A DNA stretch of 39,032 bases, taken from NCBI GenBank assembly GCA_029063085.1, contig JAIDOW010000068.1, forward strand, positions 32,001-71,032, read 5' to 3'. Below the pieces are notes generated by a model. It was not told where the DNA came from. It ran no database searches and saw nothing but the letters and a program-made list of their open reading frames with translations. The position numbers were made by a program, and so were the translations under genes. How positions within the stretch are numbered: the first letter of the stretch is position 1; every line of letters starts with the position of its first letter. Positions 32,248-39,032 of the stretch are shown here, piece by piece. Source of the stretch: Lachnospiraceae bacterium (GTDB lineage Bacteria; Bacillota; Clostridia; Lachnospirales; Lachnospiraceae).

Positions 32248-34155
32248 TTATTTTTTTACTCTCATAGTACTTTTATATCCTGTTTTCTTCTTTAAAAGCT
32301 TTTTATATGCCTTATATTTTTTTGCCGGAACATTAAATACCGCCCGTTTATATATTCCTTTAAATGCATTTTTCCCGATTGTCTTGACAGATGTACCTTT
32401 AAATGTAACTTTATTCAATTTCTTACATCCATAAAATGCATTTGCCTTAATTTCCTTTATATTTTTCCCGATGGTCACTTTTTCAAGCTTTTTATGGTTT
32501 TTAAATGCATTTTTTCCGATAACGGTTACCTTATAAGTTACCCCTTTACAGGAAACAGTAGCTGGTATTGTAACCTTTTTTATCGTCTTGCTTCCCGTCT
32601 TAAACGCTTTACAATATTCTACCGTTTTTGCAGAAGACGAAACCACCTTATATGTCACATTTTTTGACTTAAATGTCTCATTTTTGCTTAACTCCTTCTG
32701 TTTCCATCCTGCATATAAAATAGTGTCTGCTGACAAACCCTGTTCGAAATTATACGGTATCGTACACTTTTCATCCATAAACCATCCAGTAAAAACATAT
32801 CCCTCCTTCATCGGTGCTAACGGTTCTTCAGCAGGATTACCTTCAACGATAATCTGATCCTGTATTATGTCCCCGCTATTTGTCTGATATGATACTTTGA
32901 TATACGGTCTCCACTTGGCGTATAAAATAGTATCTGACGAAATCTTTTTATTAAATTCATATGGTACAGTACATGCTTTATCCATATACCAGCCTGAAAA
33001 AGCAAATCCCGTTTTCTTTGGCTCAGCTGGTTCTTTGGCATAATTACTTCCTAATAATATCTGACTCTCTATTTCTCCCGCCCCATTGGTATCAAAACTG
33101 ATTTTAATACAGTCTGAAGTTTTAAAAGATACATTACATGCCGGTGCTACACTTGTATTCAAATCATTATAATGCCATCCGGACATACTCATTCCCCCTC
33201 TGAGCCCCCCGCATGTCATCCAATAACCTGATGCTTCACCTCTTGTCCTCAACCAAAAATGATCTACCACCCGATCCCTATAAGGAGTTTTTAACGCTGT
33301 TGCATAATCTGTTCCCCACAAAGCAGCAGAATGGCAAACCCCTAAGTCCTCAAAACCCTTTCTGTCATCTATGGTATCACAAAATCCATACTCCCCATTT
33401 GAAATTTCAGAATAGCTTAAGAAAAATAATTTATCCTCTGTATCATTTCCCCCTATCAGCAGGCTGCCATCACTTGCCGTATAGTACGGATTTGCATCTT
33501 GAACCACATCTGTAGTCAATATTCTGCTCTGTTCCTCTTCACTAAATGCGAAGCACATAAACCCTTTGCTTTTGTACTCTTTAGGTAATTGGGGGTCCAC
33601 TTTTCCGTCATAATTTAACCACCTGCGCAAAGGACTGTTTTCCCACTCTGCGCTCATAAAAAATTGAACGTCTAAAATACTGTCCACAAAAAGAAATAAT
33701 TTTTCTCCATCATTGCTTAGAATCTTCCACTTAATCGGTTCATACTGATAATAACGGTAGCCATTATAGCTGGTCTCATCCCATGCTTCCTTACTCCTTC
33801 CAAAAATGGTTCCTGATGATGTCATAGTCTCCCATGACATCCTTCTATATTTTTTCCCATTAATAGAGGTATCATTATTTACATCATATTTTGCATTTTG
33901 TAATTGGTTTATAAGAGCAGTGTCGCTAACTTCTTTTTGAGGATATGATCCAAAATACACATAGCAATATTTCGTTTTATGTGGAGTACCTTCTTCATTC
34001 CTTTCATATTTCATAGAATGCGTTGGAACATCCCTCACTGGATTTGCCAAATCCTCACTGCTTACTGCAAATACCTGTCCTTTTAGCATAGCTATCATGA
34101 TTACTACAAAAATCATACCATTTAGTTTTTTCCTGATAATTTTCCTTAACTTCAT
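32248..34155 (-). CDS. Exported DUF6273-like / InlB-repeat / BspA-like protein
   Basis: 635 residues with an N-terminal signal peptide (about 1-30). The region at about 40-340 resembles DUF6273 (EPIKWKILSNDGEKLFLF, SPLRRWLNYD, FSEEEQSRIL). Two Listeria-Bacteroides (InlB B) repeats follow: FSGWYMDKACTVPYEF and FTGWFMDEKCTIPYNF, each with TILYAKW or TILYAGW. The C-terminal part is BspA-type leucine-rich (IGKNAF, IKANAFYGCKKL, IGKNAFKGI). It has no membrane anchor, so it is probably secreted or wall-associated. It lies 23 nt before the Ig-like gene. Role in the secretion system is unknown. Confidence 0.75.
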   Translation of the reverse strand: MKLRKIIRKKLNGMIFVVIMIAMLKGQVFAVSSEDLANPVRDVPTHSMKYERNEEGTPHKTKYCYVYFGSYPQKEVSDTALINQLQNAKYDVNNDTSINGKKYRRMSWETMTSSGTIFGRSKEAWDETSYNGYRYYQYEPIKWKILSNDGEKLFLFVDSILDVQFFMSAEWENSPLRRWLNYDGKVDPQLPKEYKSKGFMCFAFSEEEQSRILTTDVVQDANPYYTASDGSLLIGGNDTEDKLFFLSYSEISNGEYGFCDTIDDRKGFEDLGVCHSAALWGTDYATALKTPYRDRVVDHFWLRTRGEASGYWMTCGGLRGGMSMSGWHYNDLNTSVAPACNVSFKTSDCIKISFDTNGAGEIESQILLGSNYAKEPAEPKKTGFAFSGWYMDKACTVPYEFNKKISSDTILYAKWRPYIKVSYQTNSGDIIQDQIIVEGNPAEEPLAPMKEGYVFTGWFMDEKCTIPYNFEQGLSADTILYAGWKQKELSKNETFKSKNVTYKVVSSSAKTVEYCKAFKTGSKTIKKVTIPATVSCKGVTYKVTVIGKNAFKNHKKLEKVTIGKNIKEIKANAFYGCKKLNKVTFKGTSVKTIGKNAFKGIYKRAVFNVPAKKYKAYKKLLKKKTGYKSTMRVKK

Positions 34156-34189
34156 CCGCCAAATCCTCCTTCATTATTCTTATAATTTT

Positions 34190-34717
34190 TTATATTTCCG
34201 CTCTTACTTTCTTCTTCGTGATTATTTCATCTGAAAACATCACTATTTTTGTCTCAACAATATCAAAAGGTTCCTCTTCCTTACGTTTGTATTCCATATC
34301 TGGCTTTTTCTGCATTCTATGTGATTCCGTAAGTACCTTTAAAGGTACTGTTTCCTTGGCCTCCTGATCCAGTTTTACAGTAACCGAAACAATGGGCTGT
34401 ACTTCCATCTCCTGCAAAGCAGTATCCGATCCTTTCTTCTGTTCCTCCACTGTTTCTATCTTTTGCCCTGATACATCTTCATTTTGCTTTTTATACAAAG
34501 AAACCGAATGTGCTTTGTACTTTTTCCTCTTTGCATTATCCTCCTTCTGATTTATTCTATATAATTCCTTTACACTTTGTTTTACTGCCCAACCTGTCTT
34601 AATACTGATTATTCTCCGGATATCAAATACAAAGAAAAATACAAACAGCAAAACAAACAAAATAATTGTTATCACTAAAAATACTATGAACAATGTATGA
34701 TAAACCTCTAAAGTCAT
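34190..34717 (-). CDS. Single-TM hypothetical protein of the T7SS operon
   Basis: 175 residues, not recognised. A long hydrophobic helix (residues 9-31; TIILFVLLFVFFFVF) is followed by IRRIISIKTGWAVKQSVKELY and then a charged, Lys/Glu-rich, probably unstructured tail, with VSVTVKLDQEAKETVPL in the middle. The basic residues after the helix predict a cytoplasmic tail, rich in Thr and Ser that the neighbouring kinase could modify. It lies between the kinase and the exported proteins. Confidence 0.6.
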   Translation of the reverse strand: MTLEVYHTLFIVFLVITIILFVLLFVFFFVFDIRRIISIKTGWAVKQSVKELYRINQKEDNAKRKKYKAHSVSLYKKQNEDVSGQKIETVEEQKKGSDTALQEMEVQPIVSVTVKLDQEAKETVPLKVLTESHRMQKKPDMEYKRKEEEPFDIVETKIVMFSDEIITKKKVRAEI

Positions 34718-34734
34718 ACTACCTCTCCCCTATC

Positions 34735-34812
34735 GCTTGTAACCAATTTTTCTTTACAAAATTGACTGTCTGCTTGCCCGCCTATCTGCTTCTATAACCA
34801 ATTGCAAACCAA
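34735..34812 (-). repeat. Intergenic repeat element copy 2
   Basis: Holds an inverted repeat CAATTTT/AAAATTG (34744-34764), GCCTATCTG (34780-34788), CCAATTG (from 34798) and TGTAACCAA, words shared with 26510-26606. Both copies lie in the only two gaps over 100 nt inside the operon, each upstream of a gene for a membrane protein. Confidence 0.45.
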
Positions 34813-34831
34813 AATCTTGCCTGTATAAACA

Positions 34832-36526
34832 TTATTGCTTCACCTCATCAAAAGCAATTTGTATCATTTTCTCTGCCTGATTTAAATTATCCTGGAGTTT
34901 GTTATGTAATTCCTCTTCGTATGGGTTCTCTTTATCATACATTATAGCTTCCCTAACCAATGTCAGCTGCCGTTCCATATCTTCTTTCAGTACACCAGCA
35001 TCTTTGTAATCCTGTGTATGCAAAACCAGCTGGTTTGCCATAAAATTATACATAACCAAAGCCGTCACATTATTATCTTCTGCCGCTAAGTCCGGTGTTA
35101 TAACAGCCGACAAATCTTCCCACAACTTTGCATAACTGCCTTCATAATCCCCTTCTCTATTAACTGTATCCAGACTGCGGTAATACCGGATAATCTCATA
35201 CAAATGTCGGGCACGAAATGCTTTTTTTTCTCCAAGAATCTTATCAATATCCTCTTCCTGAATCCCTTCTATCGTATTTCCAATGGCAATATTTAACCAT
35301 TTTGATGCATTTTGTATATCCTCTGAGTTTTCAAAATAATAAAAATACATGATACCCAGCTCATAAGCGATCTGTATATAACTTTCTGTATTTTCCGCTA
35401 AGTCTTCCATATAAGCAGGCATAACTTTACGAATTTCCTGACTTTCGGATTCCGAAAATACACCGTCCGCCTGCATTGTTTCAAGTAATGCTTTATATGC
35501 CTCTCCTTTTATGGGAGACAGTTCAATGGCCTTTTCATAAAATTGATATTTTTCATCTATATCCAATGCCATGGATGCTGTGTTCAAATACTCTTCATAG
35601 GTACTAGAGGCTTTTTTGTTCATTCCTATATAGCATCCTATCGTAGCCAATACCATAAATATCATGAGAACTGCCGTTGATAAAAAGGTATACCATTTTA
35701 TTTCCTGAACTTTTTTGTACTCCTCCTCCTCTTCTTCATAATGCTCCAGAGCATATAATAATTCTGCGCATGTTTGGTAACGGTCATTCGGATTTTTCTG
35801 AGTGCATTTCAAAATAATTTTCTCTAATCCCGATGAAAAAGACGGGTTCCAATAACGGATAGGATACATCTCATATGGTGGGTCACTTGGGTTATGCCCT
35901 GTTACTAAATGATAAATTGTTGCCCCTAAACAATATATATCCGTTCTTGCGTCTGTCTGTCCCTTACCACCAAACTGTTCCGGTGCTGCATAACCACGGG
36001 TCCCCAGACAGCTTGTATCTTCTATATTTTGTTCTTTAAATTCTCTTGCAATTCCGAAATCTATCAGCATAACAGAACCATCCGATTTTAGCATTACATT
36101 AGATGGTTTCATATCACGATATATAATAGGCGGCTTTCTTGTATGAAGATATTCCAAAACATCACAGAGCTGCTTTGCCCATTCTATAACATCTTCACAT
36201 GGCAGACTTCCTTTTTCCTTCAGTGCATCGCTTAATGGATTTCCTTCAATATAATCCATAACAATCAAAAAAATGTCTTTTTGATCGATCACATCAATGA
36301 TACTTGGTAAATTAGGATGGTTAAGCTTTTTTAACAGTTTGGTCTCTACAATCTGACTTTGTTTAATCACTTCAAAATCTGTCTGTCCATCTTTTCTGAC
36401 TTCTTTAATTGCCCATGGTTTATTTGCCCGTTCATTTACTGCCAAATAAACAGTGCTCATTCCGCCCTTCCCGATCTTATTTAATATTTTATATTTTCCA
36501 TCAACAACAGTGCCGATTTCTAACAT
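34832..36526 (-). CDS. Transmembrane Ser/Thr protein kinase
   Basis: 564 residues. The Hanks-type kinase domain (about 1-262) is complete: glycine loop GKGGMSTVY (19-27), Lys41, Glu61, catalytic YRDMKPSN (Asp138), DFG (Asp156), and P+1 loop GTRGYAAPEQ. An acidic stretch (EEEEEE) and a TM helix (about 278-302) lead to an extracytoplasmic helical region with TPR-like repeats (EKAIELSPIKGEAYKALLE). It has no PASTA domains, so it is unlike PrkC. The order (cytoplasmic kinase, TM, outside helical domain) parallels T7SSb EssB, whose kinase domain is inactive. Its start overlaps the phosphatase stop by 7 nt. Likely targets are threonines read by the locus FHA domains. Confidence 0.9.
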   Translation of the reverse strand: MLEIGTVVDGKYKILNKIGKGGMSTVYLAVNERANKPWAIKEVRKDGQTDFEVIKQSQIVETKLLKKLNHPNLPSIIDVIDQKDIFLIVMDYIEGNPLSDALKEKGSLPCEDVIEWAKQLCDVLEYLHTRKPPIIYRDMKPSNVMLKSDGSVMLIDFGIAREFKEQNIEDTSCLGTRGYAAPEQFGGKGQTDARTDIYCLGATIYHLVTGHNPSDPPYEMYPIRYWNPSFSSGLEKIILKCTQKNPNDRYQTCAELLYALEHYEEEEEEYKKVQEIKWYTFLSTAVLMIFMVLATIGCYIGMNKKASSTYEEYLNTASMALDIDEKYQFYEKAIELSPIKGEAYKALLETMQADGVFSESESQEIRKVMPAYMEDLAENTESYIQIAYELGIMYFYYFENSEDIQNASKWLNIAIGNTIEGIQEEDIDKILGEKKAFRARHLYEIIRYYRSLDTVNREGDYEGSYAKLWEDLSAVITPDLAAEDNNVTALVMYNFMANQLVLHTQDYKDAGVLKEDMERQLTLVREAIMYDKENPYEEELHNKLQDNLNQAEKMIQIAFDEVKQ

Positions 36527-37302
36527 GCATCCTCCCGTATCGCCTGAACAAGTACAGCCGTAATGTTATCCTCTTCCTGCCGGCTTTTTACAAGTTCTAC
36601 AAGCCATTTTAATTTTTCTTCTATTATCTTTTCATCTGTTAATATATCTGGTTGGAGATTTTCCCATATTTCCTGATTTGAAATCACATGTCGAAATCCA
36701 TCTGAACACAAAAGAAATGTTGACGATGCCTCATATTCCCCCGTATAAAAATCTGGCATCACAGAATTCCCCACTCCAATACACTGTAATAACACATTGC
36801 GCTGATCGCTATGTAAAGCCTCCTCCTCTGTCATTCTTCCCATATCGATCTCTTGTTGAATAAATGACTGATCTCTTGTCATCTGTCTGATTTGATCCTT
36901 TAAATGATAAACCCTGGAATCTCCTATATTACAAATATAATATGCATCATCCACTAACAATAATGCAGCCAGTGTAGTCCCTAAATAAATGCCGTGCTCT
37001 TCCCCATAATCACAAATCATACTATTCAGTTCTGATACAGTTTGTAACCAGCTGTTTTTAATTGCCTGAAAATTGAAATCATGATATAACAAATCCGGAA
37101 AAGTCTGTTCAAACCACTTTGACATTTCCGATATTACAGTTGAACTTGCCAATTCCCCTTTTTCCAGTCCTCCCATTCCATCACACACAACAGCAAAAAA
37201 TACCTCACCCATTTTTGTTTTTGCCTTGCGAATCAATGCTGCATCCTGATTTACCTTTTTACTAATCCCAATATCTGAATATATACCGGATAAATATCTC
37301 AT
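36520..37302 (-). CDS. PP2C-family Ser/Thr phosphatase
   Basis: 260 residues from ATG 37302 (MRYLSGIYSDIG), which has GGGG six nt upstream; an ATG 12 nt earlier lacks a binding site. Metal-binding motifs are intact: NQDAA, VVCDGMGGLEKGE, NIGDSRVY, LLCSDGF and EDNITAVLV. It is directly upstream of and overlapping the kinase, the classic pairing that reverses the kinase's phosphorylation. Compare PppA with PpkA in type VI secretion, where FHA proteins read the phosphorylation (an analogy, not homology of the machines). Confidence 0.93.
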   Translation of the reverse strand: MRYLSGIYSDIGISKKVNQDAALIRKAKTKMGEVFFAVVCDGMGGLEKGELASSTVISEMSKWFEQTFPDLLYHDFNFQAIKNSWLQTVSELNSMICDYGEEHGIYLGTTLAALLLVDDAYYICNIGDSRVYHLKDQIRQMTRDQSFIQQEIDMGRMTEEEALHSDQRNVLLQCIGVGNSVMPDFYTGEYEASSTFLLCSDGFRHVISNQEIWENLQPDILTDEKIIEEKLKWLVELVKSRQEEDNITAVLVQAIREDAC

Positions 37303-37338
37303 ACTTTTCCCCATTCTGTTATACTACCTACTTCACTG

Positions 37339-38961
37339 CTACATAATCTCAAATATAAACTCCTCATCTGCTGCTTTAATATAATCTCCGCTTTTTATTA
37401 CTTTCTCCTGATTTGCCGGTATCTGTTCATTATTTAGATATGTATAATTCGTAGAGCCTAAATCCATCAGATAATAATTCATTCCCTTTTTAATAATTTT
37501 CATATGACACCTGCTAATGGTGTTACTGCCACTAACAAAATAATTCACCCTCGTCTCGTCTTTTCCAACTGTAAATTCTACTGTATCAATAAGCCTCTTT
37601 TCTCCTGTTTTCTTTCTAATAAGATATGCTTGAATTTGCGGTGGTGCTGCATTTAATACTGTAGTAGCATTATTATTGGTATTCTCATGAATCCCTGCCA
37701 TATTTAATAAGGTGGTTTCTCTGTTTATGTCTTCCTGTGTAGCAGTTGTCTGCTGTCTTGCAGGGTATCCCATTTGATTAAAATTAGGAATCTCATTATC
37801 AGAAAGAGACATAAATTTATTATTTTCCTTTTTTTGTTTATTTGTCTTGCATAAAATTATGATCATGATTACTATAGCTGCAACAACTACAGCAATCCCA
37901 ACTATAATACCAATGATTAAAACCCAGTTGGTTTTTTTCACCATCTCCAGATTATCCATACTCTGTTGTAAAATCTTTTTTGCATCATCTATTTCTGCCT
38001 GTGTTGCCTGTTCATCATATTGAACCTGCTGTGCTTGTTGTAAACACGACATTAAGATTAAATAACTGTCACTTTTATAAAGAGACTGATCCAGTTTTAA
38101 AGCCTTATCTATACACTCACTTAAAGCCGACTTATCTATCAGTATTTCTGCTGTCACTTCTTCCGTTACTTCTTCTGTTGCTGCCACACTATTATCACTG
38201 TAGGTAATCCCCTCAAGATAAGGAAATTTAATTTCATTGATTGGAATAGCCCTAAAACATTCTTTTTTTCCATCTTCTTTATCATATGTTAAAATGCCAA
38301 TTACTTCACCAGTATTACCATTAATTAAGGCACCCCCCGAATTACCGCTGGAAATAATTCCACTTACTTTTATATTCTGAGATTCAACCTCCGATACAAC
38401 TCCCGCAACCAAATTTACATCCGTATTCTTAAACAGCTTTGCTCCTTCTTTACTAAATGGTTTTGTAGAAGGATATCCTACTGCCATGACATTTTCCGCA
38501 ACTACAATTACGTCACTATTTCCTAAAACTGCCGGTAGACAATCCGTTTCTTCCTCTAACGATAGAATTGCAAAGTCTTTTTCTTCACTTTCCTGTGCGA
38601 TTCCGGCATATATTAAAACATCATCTTTCTTAACAATTGCAATCTGCATGCCTTCCTCTCCGGAAAAATCAGCAGCTCCTCCATTCTTTACTATATAATC
38701 TTTTGCCTTTTTCAAGTTTTTTTCATTCATATGCACCAAATGATAATTGGTTAAAACAGTATTACTGTTAATTACAACTCCGCTTCCACTTTGTAAAACT
38801 AATCTCTTACCATCTGCTGCAGTATAAGTCATGATTACCTGAACAACACTATTCTTATTATTATTCAAATATTCTCCGTTAGCATTTGCTGTACTTTTAA
38901 CTGTTATTAATAATATTAATGCAATCATACATATTACATATCTACTAATCTTATTCTCCAT
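37339..38961 (-). CDS. Membrane trypsin-like protease with cytoplasmic FHA domain
   Basis: 540 residues. Order: signal anchor (1-28), HtrA/trypsin-like protease domain (about 35-260), helical linker, TM helix (about 346-370), FHA domain (about 440-540; SGSNTISRCHMKI and LGSTNYTYLNNEQI). The catalytic triad is complete: His74 (VLTNYHLVH), Asp129 (KDFAIL), Ser208 (SSGNSGGAL). The protease sits outside and the FHA inside, so cytoplasmic phosphorylation could be linked to proteolysis outside. It could be this locus's counterpart of mycosin, but the fold is different. It is the first gene of the operon visible here; AGGAAGG precedes the ATG. Paralog of the inactive protein at 15512-16960. Confidence 0.88.
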   Translation of the reverse strand: MENKISRYVICMIALILLITVKSTANANGEYLNNNKNSVVQVIMTYTAADGKRLVLQSGSGVVINSNTVLTNYHLVHMNEKNLKKAKDYIVKNGGAADFSGEEGMQIAIVKKDDVLIYAGIAQESEEKDFAILSLEEETDCLPAVLGNSDVIVVAENVMAVGYPSTKPFSKEGAKLFKNTDVNLVAGVVSEVESQNIKVSGIISSGNSGGALINGNTGEVIGILTYDKEDGKKECFRAIPINEIKFPYLEGITYSDNSVAATEEVTEEVTAEILIDKSALSECIDKALKLDQSLYKSDSYLILMSCLQQAQQVQYDEQATQAEIDDAKKILQQSMDNLEMVKKTNWVLIIGIIVGIAVVVAAIVIMIIILCKTNKQKKENNKFMSLSDNEIPNFNQMGYPARQQTTATQEDINRETTLLNMAGIHENTNNNATTVLNAAPPQIQAYLIRKKTGEKRLIDTVEFTVGKDETRVNYFVSGSNTISRCHMKIIKKGMNYYLMDLGSTNYTYLNNEQIPANQEKVIKSGDYIKAADEEFIFEIM

Positions 38962-39022
38962 TTTTTACCTTCCTAATTTAATTTTCTCTAATGTTAGACT
39001 TAATATTTACTCTTAAAGTTAA

Positions 39023-39031
39023 ATTATAACA
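39023..39031 (-). promoter_or_regulatory. Extended -10 at window edge, upstream of the protease-FHA gene
   Basis: On the - strand TGTTATAAT, the same extended -10 as at 13420 and 19147 with a consensus last base. It lies 61 nt upstream of ATG 38961. The operator, if present, would be just beyond the right end of the window. Confidence 0.6.
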
Positions 39032-39032
39032 T

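Overview
The window looks like a low-GC, spore-forming Firmicute of the class Clostridia, probably Lachnospiraceae. The evidence is AT-rich sequence, strong AGGAGG-type ribosome binding sites, sporulation-associated genes (spmAB, abrB) and a yaaO-tmk-yaaR-holB-ricT-yabB-rsmI gene order that matches the Bacillus subtilis chromosome. Family names come from reading the translated sequence; no database search was run.

Region 1 (1-11.8 kb) is ordinary chromosome. It holds a TreR-like GntR regulator on +, a bidirectional terminator, ATP-dependent PEP carboxykinase on -, an AbrB regulator on -, spmAB on +, then a long leftward operon of yaaO-like decarboxylase, tmk, yaaR, holB, ricT, yabB-like methyltransferase and rsmI, preceded by a YitT-family membrane protein.

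Region 2 (11.8-39.0 kb) is entirely on the - strand and is the interesting part: a non-canonical type VII (ESX/WXG100) secretion locus. In transcription order it encodes a membrane-anchored trypsin-like protease with a cytoplasmic FHA domain, a PP2C phosphatase, a transmembrane Ser/Thr kinase, a small membrane protein, an exported DUF6273-like/InlB-repeat/BspA-like protein, a 1869-residue Ig-like surface protein, a membrane FHA protein, an FHA-FHA-TM-FtsK/SpoIIIE ATPase of the EssC type, a LytTR regulator, an EspG-like unknown, and a YukD/EsaB-like ubiquitin fold protein. A second transcription unit follows: a helical protein, five WXG100 proteins, a protease-dead paralog of the protease-FHA protein, an effector candidate, a two-TM protein and a DUF4176 protein, ending at a strong terminator. 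A third unit carries a second effector candidate and its two-TM partner.

Two features tie the locus together. Units two and three start from near-identical promoters: a pair of 20-bp direct repeats, then 27-28 bp, then an extended -10 (TGTTATAGT). This is the layout expected for activation by the LytTR protein encoded in the locus; a third such -10 lies at the right edge of the window upstream of the first gene. Second, the two 333-residue effector candidates both carry YxxxE at exactly residues 81-85, as most of the WXG100 proteins do near their C-termini, and both continue into an Ala/Gly/Ser-rich repeat domain with a shared C-terminal domain. Each is followed by a paralogous two-TM protein, which suggests secreted membrane-active toxins with immunity proteins. 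Kinase, phosphatase and several FHA domains suggest a threonine-phosphorylation switch controlling secretion. No obvious EsaA, EssA or canonical EssB is present, so this differs from the standard Firmicute T7SSb layout. No tRNA, rRNA, IS element or CRISPR array was seen, and no gene-free stretch exceeds about 300 bases.
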